A stretch of 64,000 nt of DNA from 66-474 sp050738155 (GCA_050738155.1 JBOHYW010000002.1:1-64000), one strand, 5' to 3'. Positions 1-8,874 are shown, counted from the stretch's first letter. The notes: generated from the sequence alone by a model not told the origin. Numbers and translations: made by a program.

Positions 1-124
1 CGTCACGATAGCGCAGGGCGAGTTCCACGATGTCACCCACCACCACGTGATCGCGAAAGCGCACGCCCTTGACGACCTTGCCATCGCGCACGTCCAGGCA
101 GGGGATGATGCGGCGGCTCAGCAT
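1..124 (-). CDS. hisF: HisF, imidazole glycerol phosphate synthase cyclase subunit (N-terminal 41 residues; cut by window edge)
   Basis: The minus strand from the ATG at 124 reads MLSRRIIPCLDVRDGKVVKG and continues to the window edge. This is the opening of HisF, including the conserved first-strand Asp in PCLDVRDG. HisF works with HisH: it takes ammonia released by HisH and converts PRFAR to IGP and AICAR. The start overlaps the end of hisA by 7 bases, which fits translational coupling in the his operon. The remaining roughly 215 residues lie outside the window. Confidence 0.93.
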   Translation of the reverse strand, partial: MLSRRIIPCLDVRDGKVVKGVRFRDHVVVGDIVELALRYRD

Positions 125-846
125 CGCGCGGCCTCGCGCAACTCGAAGCGTCCTTCCAGCAGGGCGCGACCCACGATCACGGCGCGCGCGCCAGCTTCGC
201 GTACGCGCCGGATGTCATCGAGCGAACAGGCTCCACCCGACGCCTGCACTTCGAAATCCGGCGCCAGCACACTCAAATCGCGGTACAACGCGAGGTTGAA
301 TCCTTCCAGCGTGCCATCGCGGTCGATGTCGGTGCACAGTACGTGCCGGGCGCCGGCGCGCTGGTAATGCGCGATCAGCGTTTCCAATTGCACGGTGGAA
401 TCTTCGGTCCAGCCATGCACCGGCAATCGCCACGCGCCGGCCTGGCGACGCACGTCGAGCGCCAATACCAGTTTTTCGGCACCGAATTGGCTGATCCAGA
501 TGGCGGTGGCATACGGGTCCTTGACCGCGAGGCTGCCGACCAACACGCGCTCGACACCCGCTCCCAGCAAGCGTCGCAGATCATCGGTGGTACGCACGCC
601 ACCGCCTGCCTGTACCTGCAACCCGGTTCCCGCCATGGCTTCGATGACGGCCAGGTTCTCGAAGTGCCCGGCACGCGCGCCATCCAGATCCACCACGTGC
701 AGCCAGCGCACCCCGGAATCGGCATAACTCCTGGCCAGGTCCAGCGGTTTGCAGGCGAATACGGTTTCGCGGGCATAGTCGCCCTGCCGCAGCCGCACGA
801 CGCGGCCACCTCGCAGGTCGATCGCTGGAATCACCTGAAAGCTCAT
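118..846 (-). CDS. hisA: HisA, ProFAR isomerase
   Basis: Encodes 242 residues, the usual length for 1-(5-phosphoribosyl)-5-[(5-phosphoribosylamino)methylideneamino]imidazole-4-carboxamide isomerase, which performs the Amadori rearrangement of ProFAR to PRFAR. A (beta/alpha)8 barrel is indicated by VIPAIDLRGGRVVRL at the N-terminus (catalytic Asp10), the second catalytic Asp in LALDVR (131), phosphate-binding GGG near 81-83 and CTDIDRDGTLEG around 171-182. The ATG at 846 overlaps the hisH stop by 4 bases, and the 3' end overlaps hisF, so it is one of a chain of coupled cistrons. Confidence 0.96.
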   Translation of the reverse strand: MSFQVIPAIDLRGGRVVRLRQGDYARETVFACKPLDLARSYADSGVRWLHVVDLDGARAGHFENLAVIEAMAGTGLQVQAGGGVRTTDDLRRLLGAGVERVLVGSLAVKDPYATAIWISQFGAEKLVLALDVRRQAGAWRLPVHGWTEDSTVQLETLIAHYQRAGARHVLCTDIDRDGTLEGFNLALYRDLSVLAPDFEVQASGGACSLDDIRRVREAGARAVIVGRALLEGRFELREAARC

Positions 847-1433
847 GCGGCAAGAAAGTTGCGGAGCACCGCAATCCCCAATCCTGCGGAACGTTCAGGA
901 TGGTATTGAACCCCCATGAAGCTGCCCTGACCGATCGTTGCCGAGAACAGGTCGCCGTGTTCACAAGTCGCAAGCGTTGCGGCACATGTCGGCACGGCGT
1001 AACTGTGCACGAAATAAGCCCAGCCATCGCTGGCACCCCCGCGCAACAGCGGATGCGCCACCTGCGCATGCACGCGGTTCCAGCCCATGTGCGGCACGCG
1101 CAGGCCGACGCGGGCGACAAGCTTGCACACATCGATGTCTATCACGCCAAGGCAGTCGACATCGCCTTCTTCCGAGTGCCGACACAAAAGCTGCATGCCG
1201 AGGCACACCCCCAGCACCGGCTGCGTCAATCCGCGCAACACCTCGACCAGGCCCGCATCGCGCAACCGTGCCATCGCAGGCGCTGCGGCACCCACGCCCG
1301 GCAGGATCACCCGTTCGGCGGCGCGGATCGTTTCCGCGTCGGCCGTCAACGTGGCTTCCACCCCGAGCCGCTGCAACGCGTAACGCACCGATCCAATGTT
1401 GGTGCCGCCCGAATCCACCAGCACCACGCTCAT
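843..1433 (-). CDS. hisH: HisH, glutamine amidotransferase subunit of IGP synthase
   Basis: Encodes 196 residues. A class I glutaminase with nucleophile Cys77 in LGVCLGMQLL and the His/Glu of the triad in QYHPERS (about 178 and 180). It hydrolyses glutamine and channels ammonia to HisF. The start was set at the ATG at 1433, which overlaps the hisB stop by 4 bases (ATGA). A longer open frame continues upstream to 2462 but only reads out of frame through hisB. The end overlaps hisA by 4 bases. Confidence 0.96.
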   Translation of the reverse strand: MSVVLVDSGGTNIGSVRYALQRLGVEATLTADAETIRAAERVILPGVGAAAPAMARLRDAGLVEVLRGLTQPVLGVCLGMQLLCRHSEEGDVDCLGVIDIDVCKLVARVGLRVPHMGWNRVHAQVAHPLLRGGASDGWAYFVHSYAVPTCAATLATCEHGDLFSATIGQGSFMGVQYHPERSAGLGIAVLRNFLAA

Positions 1434-2497
1434 GCAAGCATGCCCTTGGTGCTGGGCAGCGCATCGCCATCGCGGCGTACCGCTTCCCGCAAACTGCGCG
1501 CGACCGCCTTGAAGCAGGCCTCGACCATATGGTGTGCATTCTCGCCGCGCACCGCAAGATGCAGGTTGGCGCCCAGCGCATCGACAAGCGACCGGAAAAA
1601 GTGTGGCACCAGTTCGGTCGGCAGCTCGCCCACGCGTTGACGCGGAAAGCTTCCGTCGAAAACGAAACAGGCACGCCCGGAAAGATCGAGCCGGACCTCC
1701 GCCACGCTTTCGTCCATGGGCAGCGAAAATCCATAACGCGCAATGCCGCGCTTGTCGCCAAGTGCACGCCGCAGGGCTTCGCCGATCGCAAGCGCGCAAT
1801 CTTCGACCGTGTGATGCTCGTCCACCTGCGTATCGCCCGCGCAGCGGACGCGCAATGCAAAGCCGCCATGCTTGCCGAGTTGTTCCAGCATGTGATCGAA
1901 GAATCCGATGCCGGTCGCGATATCGGGTTCGGCGGTGGCATCCAGATCGACCCGGACTGTCACCCGGGTTTCGCGGGTGACGCGTTCGACTTTGCCCACC
2001 CGCGGCCGATCCAGCAGGCGATGCGCGATTTCCTGCCATGCAAGACCGTCCGCGCCAACGCGAAAGCCGCGCACGCCCAGGCTGGCAGCCAGTTGCATAT
2101 CGGTTTCGCGGTCGCCCATCAGCGCCGAGTCGGCGCGGCTCCAGTCGTCGTCGGCGAGGTAGTGCCGCAGCAGGCCCGTGCCCGGTTTGCGGGTGTCCAG
2201 CCCCTCGTGCTCGAAACTGCGATCGATCAGCACCTCGTGAAAGCGAATGCCTTGCGAAGCGAGAATACGCAGCAACAATTCCTGCGGGCCACGGAAAGAA
2301 ATTTCGGGGAAACTCGCCGTGCCGAGGCCGTCCTGGTTGCTGACCATCACCAATTCGTAGCCCGCGGCGACGCAGCGTTGCAGCGCTGCGACGACACCCG
2401 GCATAAGGTCGAACTTGTCGAAACTGTCCAATTGCTCGTCGGCCGGCTCGACCACGAGGCAACCATCACGATCGAGGAACAACAATTTGCGGGTCAT
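1430..2497 (-). CDS. hisB: HisB, bifunctional histidinol-phosphatase / imidazoleglycerol-phosphate dehydratase
   Basis: Encodes 355 residues, the length of the E. coli-type fused enzyme. The N-terminal half is a HAD phosphatase with LFLDRDGCL (Asp9 and Asp11) and MVSNQDGLGT. The C-terminal half is the dehydratase, with the metal-binding histidines in FFDHMLEQLGKHGG, DEHHTVEDCALAIG and ENAHHMVEACFK. It therefore catalyses steps 6 and 8 of histidine synthesis. The ATG at 2497 was chosen because it overlaps the hisC stop by 4 bases; the open frame upstream of it has no HAD similarity. Confidence 0.96.
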   Translation of the reverse strand: MTRKLLFLDRDGCLVVEPADEQLDSFDKFDLMPGVVAALQRCVAAGYELVMVSNQDGLGTASFPEISFRGPQELLLRILASQGIRFHEVLIDRSFEHEGLDTRKPGTGLLRHYLADDDWSRADSALMGDRETDMQLAASLGVRGFRVGADGLAWQEIAHRLLDRPRVGKVERVTRETRVTVRVDLDATAEPDIATGIGFFDHMLEQLGKHGGFALRVRCAGDTQVDEHHTVEDCALAIGEALRRALGDKRGIARYGFSLPMDESVAEVRLDLSGRACFVFDGSFPRQRVGELPTELVPHFFRSLVDALGANLHLAVRGENAHHMVEACFKAVARSLREAVRRDGDALPSTKGMLA

Positions 2498-3609
2498 GCC
2501 GATTGCTCCGCGCATGTTGCATCTGATGCGGCCTTTCCCATGGCCGGAAGGCCCCTCAGCGTTTCCAACACGCGTTCGTTTTGTTCCGGCGTACCGATCG
2601 TGACCCGCAACGCATCGCCCAGCATCGGATAGCACCGCACATCGCGAACCACGATGCCGGCGTCCAGCAATGCCGCGAAACTCGTCTCCGCATCACGGAA
2701 GCGAACGGCCAGAAAATTGGCCTCGGACAGCGGCACCTCGCACACGCACGCAAGCCGTGCCAGTGCCAAACGCATCCGCGCGCGTTCACGTCGGACAACC
2801 TCGACGCGTTCGTGCATCTGACGTGCGCCCGCATCGGAAAGTGCGCGCAACGCGGTATCCACGCATGGCGTCGGCAGCGGATATGGCGGCATGATCTTGC
2901 GCAACAACGCGACCACCCGCGCATCAGCGAGCAGCGCACCAATCCGCACGCCGGCCAGCGCCCAGGCTTTCGACAAGGTTCGCAGCACCACCAGGTTCTC
3001 AAGTTCGCCGACGCAGTCGGCGACGCTGGCGCGATCGCGACCCGGCTCAGCGAACTCCACATAGGCTTCGTCGATTACCAGCAATGCCCTGCCCGCCAAT
3101 TCATCGGCCAACCGCAGGATCTCCGCGCGCGCCACGCCGGCTCCGGCGGGATTGTTGGGCGCACACACGAACACCAGCTTCACCGCCGGTGTCATCGCTA
3201 CCAGCAAGGCGTCGACATCCAGCGTGAAATCTCCGCGCAACGGTGCCTCGATCACACCGGCGCCTTGCACCCGTGCGCATACCGCGTACATGCCGAACGT
3301 CGGTGGCGAAATCATGATGGCGTCGCGATCCGCTCGACAAAAGGCACGCACCAGCAGATCGATGCCCTCGTCACTGCCGCGGCCTACCAGCACCTGATTC
3401 GCGTCGACGCCGTAAATTCCGGCGAGTCGCTCCAGCAACACCGCAGGCTGGGGTTCGGGATAGCGGTTCCACGATTCCCCGCTGCCGAATGGCGGCCACG
3501 GCGATTCATTCGCGTTGAGCGCGATCGTGCCGCCGCGCGCCTCCATGCGCGCCGACGAATACGCTTGCAGCGCCCGGATTTCCGGACGCGCCAGATCGAG
3601 CACGTTCAT
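2494..3609 (-). CDS. hisC: HisC, histidinol-phosphate aminotransferase
   Basis: Encodes 371 residues. A fold type I PLP enzyme that transaminates imidazole acetol phosphate with glutamate. Recognisable elements are LNANESPWPP near 31-40, PNNPAG near 151-156, the PLP-pyridine Asp in VIDEAYVEF (Asp180) and the Schiff-base lysine in RTLSKAWALAG (Lys214). It overlaps hisD upstream by 4 bases (ATGA at 3606-3609) and hisB downstream by 4 bases. Confidence 0.95.
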   Translation of the reverse strand: MNVLDLARPEIRALQAYSSARMEARGGTIALNANESPWPPFGSGESWNRYPEPQPAVLLERLAGIYGVDANQVLVGRGSDEGIDLLVRAFCRADRDAIMISPPTFGMYAVCARVQGAGVIEAPLRGDFTLDVDALLVAMTPAVKLVFVCAPNNPAGAGVARAEILRLADELAGRALLVIDEAYVEFAEPGRDRASVADCVGELENLVVLRTLSKAWALAGVRIGALLADARVVALLRKIMPPYPLPTPCVDTALRALSDAGARQMHERVEVVRRERARMRLALARLACVCEVPLSEANFLAVRFRDAETSFAALLDAGIVVRDVRCYPMLGDALRVTIGTPEQNERVLETLRGLPAMGKAASDATCAEQSA

Positions 3610-4943
3610 GCGTTGGCCTCGGATTCAACCATGTCGGGCGCGACGTCACCAAGGCGCGCCAACCGCAAGGTGACCGCACGTCGGTGCGCATCGAGTTGCT
3701 CCGCCGCCGCCAAGGTCGCCGCGCATGGGCCTATCGCGCGCAAACCTTGCGGATCACATTCCTGCACCGTGATCTGTTTCTGGAAGCTGGCCACTGACAC
3801 GCCGCTGCAACTGCGTGCCCACCCGTAAGTCGGCAACACATGGTTGCTGCCGCTGCAGTAGTCACCGAGCGATTCCGGCGTCCACGAACCAAGGAATACC
3901 GACCCTGCGCTCACGATCCCGCCGAGCCAGCGGCGCGGCTCGCGCACGTTGAGAATCAGATGTTCCGGCGCGTAGCGATTGCTGACTTCCAGCGCGGTCT
4001 GGATCGAATCGACATGGATCACGCGCGCGTTGTCCAGCGCCGCCGTGGCGATAGCCACACGCGGCAACTCGGCGCATTGCCGCAGCACCTCGTTCTCGAC
4101 ATCGTCCAGCAAGGCCGGTGAATCGCTGACCAGCATCACCTGCGAATCCGGGCCATGTTCGGCCTGCGACAACAGGTCCGCCGCAACGAACGCTGGATCA
4201 GCGGCGTCATCGGCGATAACCAGCACCTCCGAAGGCCCAGCCGGCATGTCGATGGCGCCCCCCTCGGGATCGGCGGAAACCTGCAACTTGGCTTCGGTGA
4301 CGAACGCGTTCCCGGGACCGAAGACCTTGTCGCAACGCGGTACCGATTCACTGGCATACGCCATCGCCGCGATGGCTTGCGCGCCGCCAAGTTTAAATAC
4401 CCGGTGCACATCGCAACGCTGCGCGGCGTACAGCACGGCCGGGTCGCACGAACCATTCGGACGCGGCGGCGTGCACAACACGATTTCCGGACAACCCGCC
4501 AGACGCGCGGGAATGCCGAGCATCAAGGCGGTGGATGGCAGCGATGCGCTGCCCGCCGGAACGTACAGCCCGATCCGTGCTATCGGTCGCGAAACGCGTT
4601 CGACGCGGACTCCCGGCGCCGTTTCGACCGCTACCGATGCCAGCATGCACGCACGATGGAAAGCCTCGATGCGCGAGGCGGCTTCACCAATCGCGCGCTT
4701 CAGCCCGGTATCCAGTGCGGCTTCCGCTGCGGCGAATTCGTCCTCGGCCACCTCGAGTTCCGCAAGCGCCACGTGATCGAACCGCGCAGTGCAATCGCGC
4801 AATGCCGCATCCCCACGCGCACGTACCGCGCTGATGATCGCGGCCACCGATTCACGCAGCCGGGGATCGCGCGACTGCGCCGGTCGCGCCAATGCGGCGG
4901 AATGCAAATCTTCGCCCAAATTGGCCCAGTCAATGCGTTTCAT
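3606..4943 (-). CDS. hisD: HisD, histidinol dehydrogenase
   Basis: Encodes 445 residues, slightly longer than the usual 430 or so. Zn-dependent, NAD-linked four-electron oxidation of histidinol to histidine, the last step of the pathway. Seen in the sequence: GPSEVLVIADD, the Gln and His zinc ligands in DLLSQAEHGPDSQVML, and RYAPEHLIL holding the catalytic Glu-His pair. The N-terminus (MKRIDWANLGED) starts at an ATG overlapping hisG by 4 bases. It is continuous with the other his cistrons. Confidence 0.95.
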   Translation of the reverse strand: MKRIDWANLGEDLHSAALARPAQSRDPRLRESVAAIISAVRARGDAALRDCTARFDHVALAELEVAEDEFAAAEAALDTGLKRAIGEAASRIEAFHRACMLASVAVETAPGVRVERVSRPIARIGLYVPAGSASLPSTALMLGIPARLAGCPEIVLCTPPRPNGSCDPAVLYAAQRCDVHRVFKLGGAQAIAAMAYASESVPRCDKVFGPGNAFVTEAKLQVSADPEGGAIDMPAGPSEVLVIADDAADPAFVAADLLSQAEHGPDSQVMLVSDSPALLDDVENEVLRQCAELPRVAIATAALDNARVIHVDSIQTALEVSNRYAPEHLILNVREPRRWLGGIVSAGSVFLGSWTPESLGDYCSGSNHVLPTYGWARSCSGVSVASFQKQITVQECDPQGLRAIGPCAATLAAAEQLDAHRRAVTLRLARLGDVAPDMVESEANA

Positions 4944-5836
4944 GCCAGCGCGCGCTCCACCGGCAGCACGAACAGTTCACGGGCGCCGGCGCGCTGGATG
5001 GCCTCGAGTTGCCGCCAGCCGAGTTCGCCAGCACACAGCGCCTGCAGCATCACCTGCCCGGGCTGTCCATCCATCTGCAGCAACGTGGGATGCGGCGAGC
5101 CCGGCAACGCCCGCAGGATTGCATCGACCGATTCGCGCGCCGCCTGCAGCAGCAGCAGGCGCGAACCGCGCACCCGACCGACCCCGTCGATGCGCTTCAA
5201 CAACAACTCGATGGCGTCGCGTCGGCCGTCGGTCGGCAAGCATGCCGGCGCGACCAGCACCGCCACGCTCTCGAGTACCACGTCGGCCTCGCGCAACTGA
5301 TTGGCTACCAGCGTCGCGCCACTTTGCACGAGGTCGCAAATGGCATCCGCGGTCCCAAGCTTCGGTGCGATTTCGACCGAACCCGACAGGGTCACCACCT
5401 CAGCGGCAATTTCACGTTCCCTCAACCAGCGCCTCAGCAATCCGGGATACGAAGTTGCAATTCGTAACCTTTGCAGTGACGTTGCATCCGCGTAGGCGCT
5501 TGCCTGCGGCACCGCGATCGACAATCGGCACAGGCCGAACCCGAGAGCGCGCAGAACCTGCAACGATGGCGATTCCGCTGCACCCACATCGGCGGCGCGC
5601 TCCTCGACCACGTTCCGGCCAACGATTCCGAGATCGCAGGCGCCCTGCGCGATCAGACCCGGTATATCGTCATCACGCACCAGCAACAGGTCCACCGGCT
5701 CGCCATCGCCGTAGCAAAACAGCCCATCACGGCTGCGTCGGAACGAAAGACCGCAACGATCGAGCAGATCAAAGCACGGCTCGCTCAGGCGACCCGATCG
5801 TTGCACCGCGATCCGCAGGCGTTCGCGCGCACTCAT
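4940..5836 (-). CDS. hisG: HisG, ATP phosphoribosyltransferase (long form)
   Basis: Encodes 298 residues, matching the long HisG form that carries its own C-terminal ACT-like histidine-sensing domain (about residues 220-298), so no HisZ partner is needed. It catalyses the committed step joining PRPP to ATP. The N-terminus RLRIAVQRSGRLSEPC and the segment ACDLGIVGRNVVEE are family-typical. Feedback inhibition by histidine is expected from the family. The start overlaps the TrpR-like gene by 4 bases, so translation is probably coupled to the regulator. Confidence 0.95.
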   Translation of the reverse strand: MSARERLRIAVQRSGRLSEPCFDLLDRCGLSFRRSRDGLFCYGDGEPVDLLLVRDDDIPGLIAQGACDLGIVGRNVVEERAADVGAAESPSLQVLRALGFGLCRLSIAVPQASAYADATSLQRLRIATSYPGLLRRWLREREIAAEVVTLSGSVEIAPKLGTADAICDLVQSGATLVANQLREADVVLESVAVLVAPACLPTDGRRDAIELLLKRIDGVGRVRGSRLLLLQAARESVDAILRALPGSPHPTLLQMDGQPGQVMLQALCAGELGWRQLEAIQRAGARELFVLPVERALA

Positions 5837-6168
5837 GCCCGTTGCTTCCGTGCAAGCGGCCGTGATCGACCGACGCGTGCTGCCGCGGTCCGATAGCCGC
5901 CGCTGCCCTGGTTCAGGAAACGCGCCACGCGCCCGATGGTGGTGATGCTGACGGCGGTGTGCTCGTGGATTTCACGATATGGCATGCCGCCCAGCACGAA
6001 CGGCACCACCGACCAGCGGTCCACCAGCGCTTCCAGTTCGGCCGGCGTGCACAGATCGTGCAGGAATGCGCGCATTTCTGGCACGTCGCGCATCGCCAGC
6101 AACGCCTTGCACAGCCGCGTCTCGGCGGAATCGGATGGCATTTCAGGGTCGAGTGTACGGCGTTTCAT
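5833..6168 (-). CDS. TrpR/YerC-family DNA-binding regulator, first gene of the his operon
   Basis: Encodes 111 residues from the ATG at 6168, preceded by AAGGGG at a good Shine-Dalgarno distance; a TTG at 6198 would add ten residues but has no better site. The core LCTPAELEALVDRWSVV followed by YREIHEHTAVSITTIGRVAR is the TrpR-like helix-turn-helix seen in YerC/YecD proteins. Its position as first cistron of the his operon and the perfect palindrome 46 bases upstream make an autoregulating his repressor likely. The effector (histidine or another) cannot be read from sequence. Confidence 0.88.
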   Translation of the reverse strand: MKRRTLDPEMPSDSAETRLCKALLAMRDVPEMRAFLHDLCTPAELEALVDRWSVVPFVLGGMPYREIHEHTAVSITTIGRVARFLNQGSGGYRTAAARVGRSRPLARKQRA

Positions 6169-6210
6169 GGGCAGCCCCTTGCGTATCAAAAGCGGCAAAT
6201 AGAATACGAT

Positions 6211-6234
6211 AATGTACTAATGCGTTAGTACATT
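6211..6234. promoter_or_regulatory. TrpR-type operator upstream of the his operon
   Basis: A perfect inverted repeat, AATGTACTAA and TTAGTACATT, separated by TGCG. The inner 18 bases (6214-6231) start GTACTA and end TAGTAC, the same half-sites and overall spacing as the E. coli TrpR operator. It lies 43-66 bases upstream of the regulator start in the AT-rich leader where the promoter should be. The likely ligand is the TrpR-like protein encoded just downstream. Confidence 0.72.
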
Positions 6235-6388
6235 GAACCAAACTGTAACAGCAACCCGGGCTGCCGACAAGCATTCAAAAGGAAGGGTGGGGAAAGTCGC
6301 GCAGCGACGCATCCCGCCGCTGTTCGCAGCGAACCGATTGATGGAAACTGATTGGTGGAAACCTCTGCGCGGGTTCCACCCTACATCT

Positions 6389-6490
6389 CAACATCGGGCT
6401 TCGCCGGCGTTGGGCATCGCGATGCTCAGCCCAACCTACAAAGCCTCGATGCCTGGCCATGCGCAGGCGGGAGGAGCGCAGCGCATCCCG
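6389..6490. repeat. Direct repeat copy 1 (about 100 bases)
   Basis: Starts CAACATCGGGCTTCGCCGG and ends GCGCATCCCG. It is almost identical to 6639-6738, differing by one substitution and a 2-base indel. It contains the inverted GTTGGGC / CCCAAC pair typical of the interspersed repeats in this genome. Non-coding by appearance. Confidence 0.85.
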
Positions 6491-6638
6491 CCCGCCGGTG
6501 TGACAACGGTGGGTTACCACCCGCCCTTGTATGTTGATTTTGTCTGAGTCGCGCTCGGACAAGGACGTGCGGATGCCGTATCCGCCCTTGGATTCACCCG
6601 TAGCGGGTAGGTTGGGGTGAGCGGCTTCATGCGAACCC

Positions 6639-6738
6639 CAACATCGGGCTTCGCCGGCGTTGGGCATCGCGATGCTCAGCTCAACCTACAAAGCCTCGAT
6701 GCCTGGCCATGCGCAGGCGGGAGGAGCAGCGCATCCCG
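6639..6738. repeat. Direct repeat copy 2 (about 100 bases)
   Basis: Second copy of the 6389-6490 repeat, 250 bases downstream. The near-identity suggests recent duplication or gene conversion. The unit is preceded at 6608-6640 by GTAGGTTGGGGTGAGC...GCGAACCCCAAC, an inverted segment of the same repeat family. Confidence 0.85.
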
Positions 6739-6792
6739 TCGTTGAGCATCATTGAAGGCAAGCTATCACCCGCCACGATGTGCCGCGCATCT

Positions 6793-8721
6793 TCAAGCGG
6801 AGGCTCCACTGGCCGTAGTGCGCAGAACGCGTTCGCGCACCAGCCGGCAAGCTTCGGCGATGTCGTGCTGCAGCGCGCGGTCACGGTGCATGAAGGCGAT
6901 GCTTTCGCGCACGCGCGCATGTGCCGCAGCCACTGTCCCACCTGGCCTGAATGCATCCGATTCGGCGAGCTGCCGGGCCAGCGCCTGCACCTCGCGCTCG
7001 AATTGGGCACGCAGCGAGCCATCGGCCGCGGGGGCATGCTCCACCTTTTCCGCAAGCGCCTGCCAGCCGGCATCCGCGGCCAGCCGCCGGGCGGCGTTGA
7101 GCATGTCGTTGCGGTAATCCAGCGCCTGCGCCGCGGTATACAGCTCCAGCGCCAGTACGTCGGACAGATCGCGCGTCATGGTGAGCACCTGGCGCGCCTC
7201 GTTGGCGCCCATCGAGACGTGGTCTTCGGCGTTGGCGCTGGTCGGGATCGAATACACGCTGGCCGGATGCGCGTGGGTGGCGAGGTCGTTGACCAGCGCC
7301 GCGGCGGTGTATTGCACGATCATGAAGCCGGAATCGGTGCCGTCCTCGTTGCCGGTGAGGAACGCCGGCAAGCCGTCGTTGGTGGCCGGGTCGACCAGCT
7401 TGTTGAGGCGCCGTTCGGAAATCGATGCCAGCACCGGGATCGCGGCTTTCACGTAACTCATCGCCAGTGCCAGGGGCATGCCGTGGAAATGGCCCGCCGA
7501 AATGACTCTTTCTTCAATAGGGATGTTCTCGCTACGGGGTACGCCTTCGGCATCCGGGAAGATCAGCGGATTGTCGGTGACCGCGTTCAATTCAATGTCG
7601 ATGACGCGACAAGCCTGCGCCCACGCATCGCGCACCGCGCCATGCACCTGCGGCATGCAGCGCAGGCAATAGGCATCCTGCGGCTGATGCTTCTTGCCGC
7701 CCTTGAACGGCAGGAAACGCTGGTAGAACGCTTCGCGTCCGTGGCGGCGATCGGCCGACACCCATTCCCAACCGATGTCGAAGCTGAGCGACTGATCCTG
7801 CGGGTCTGCCCATGCCTTGGCCGACCATGTCCGGAAATGTGGCACCAGGTGATACGGAATATCGATCAACGTCGAATCGCGCAACAGCTCGCGTACGTGC
7901 CGAGCCGTTTCGACCTGTCCCGGGTGCGGGCGCAGCGCATGCACCTCTTCACGCAACGCCCCACTGCGGCCGGCGAAGGCGTCCAGCGTCATCGCCGCGG
8001 CGAGATCGGCGACACCGAGCAGGTACTCTAGTTCGTCCAGCACCAATACCGCCGTCGCCAGCATCTGCGCGGTGCCGTTGTTGAGCGCCAGACCTTCCTT
8101 GAACGACAGTTTCACCGGCTGCAGGCCAGCCCGGCGCAGCGCTTCGTCTCCGGCCACGCGTTCGCCTTCGAAGAAGGCTTCGCCGCCACCCAGCAACACG
8201 ATCGCGAGATGCGACAGCGGTGCCAAATCGCCGCTCGCACCCACGGAACCCTTGGCCGGCACCACCGGCACGATACCGGCATTGAGCAGCGCCGCCAGTG
8301 CCTGCAGAGTCTCGACCCGTATCCCCGAATGTCCGCGCATCAAGGTGTTGATGCGGATCACCAGCATCGCCCTCACCACGTCCGCGTCCAGCGGCTCGCC
8401 CACGCACACGGCGTGCGTGATGATGAGGTTGTGTTGCAATTCTTCCGGCAAGGTTTCCTCGCGTGGATCCGGGTTGCCGCCCGGCAGTTCATCGCGCGCG
8501 CGATGCGCGCCCAGCAACTTGTCGGCATTGCTGCCGAACCCGGTCGTCACGCCGTAGATCGGCTCACCGCAGCGCACTTTTTCGGCGATGAAATCGGCGG
8601 CACGTTGCACTTTCTGCAACTGCACTGCATCCAGTTCAACCGTCGCACCGCCGCGCGCCACCGCGACCACCTGCGCACGAGTGAGAGTATTTCCGTCGAG
8701 CCTGATTCGTTTGTCGGTCAT
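6793..8721 (-). CDS. MIO-type aromatic amino acid ammonia-lyase (HutH-like, long variant)
   Basis: Encodes 642 residues, well over the usual 510 or so of bacterial HutH. The Ala-Ser-Gly triad that cyclises to the MIO cofactor is at 162-164 in GSVGASGDLAPLSH, the catalytic Tyr at 56 (YGVTTGFG) and the substrate-region His at 103 (IITHAVCVG). Against typical HutH there is an insertion of roughly 50 residues around 290-343, a longer C-terminus, and ALVNDLATHAHPASVYSIP where histidine lyases have a Ser-Glu-Asn and an Asp. No hutU, hutI or hutG lies beside it. Family membership is firm; histidine as substrate is not. Confidence 0.85.
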   Translation of the reverse strand: MTDKRIRLDGNTLTRAQVVAVARGGATVELDAVQLQKVQRAADFIAEKVRCGEPIYGVTTGFGSNADKLLGAHRARDELPGGNPDPREETLPEELQHNLIITHAVCVGEPLDADVVRAMLVIRINTLMRGHSGIRVETLQALAALLNAGIVPVVPAKGSVGASGDLAPLSHLAIVLLGGGEAFFEGERVAGDEALRRAGLQPVKLSFKEGLALNNGTAQMLATAVLVLDELEYLLGVADLAAAMTLDAFAGRSGALREEVHALRPHPGQVETARHVRELLRDSTLIDIPYHLVPHFRTWSAKAWADPQDQSLSFDIGWEWVSADRRHGREAFYQRFLPFKGGKKHQPQDAYCLRCMPQVHGAVRDAWAQACRVIDIELNAVTDNPLIFPDAEGVPRSENIPIEERVISAGHFHGMPLALAMSYVKAAIPVLASISERRLNKLVDPATNDGLPAFLTGNEDGTDSGFMIVQYTAAALVNDLATHAHPASVYSIPTSANAEDHVSMGANEARQVLTMTRDLSDVLALELYTAAQALDYRNDMLNAARRLAADAGWQALAEKVEHAPAADGSLRAQFEREVQALARQLAESDAFRPGGTVAAAHARVRESIAFMHRDRALQHDIAEACRLVRERVLRTTASGASA

Positions 8722-8743
8722 GAAGCTGTCAATCCCATATGGA

Positions 8744-8815
8744 CGTCATTCCCGCGCAAGCGGGACTGCGAAGGCAAAGCCTGTCCGGACTTGATCCGGG
8801 AATGCCGAAGCGATC
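8744..8815. repeat. Interspersed intergenic repeat (CATTCCCGCGCAAGCGGGA type)
   Basis: The spacer between hisS and the lyase gene carries CATTCCCGCGCAAGCGGGA followed by a second arm, CGGACTTGATCCGGGAATG. This is the common proteobacterial short intergenic repeat able to fold into a hairpin. No gene is seen in 8722-8874. Confidence 0.6.
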
Positions 8816-8874
8816 ACCGGCATAGCCGATGGCCCGAAGGGCGAACCGCGGATGCGGCGAGTAATCCATTTGCA

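Larger units (their letters stand above)
6235..6792. other. 558-base intergenic region made largely of repeats
   Basis: No gene is seen between the his operon leader and the end of the ammonia-lyase gene. The stretch holds two direct copies of a repeat of about 100 bases (listed separately) and GTTGGG/CCCAAC inverted segments of the type found at 14.1-14.3 and 19.9-20.2 kb. The open frames across it have no recognisable protein features. Confidence 0.7.

Noticed and set aside
938..2632. A 564-residue open frame antisense to hisB and hisH
   Set aside because: High-GC antisense frame. The opposite strand encodes full-length, overlapping his enzymes with all catalytic motifs.
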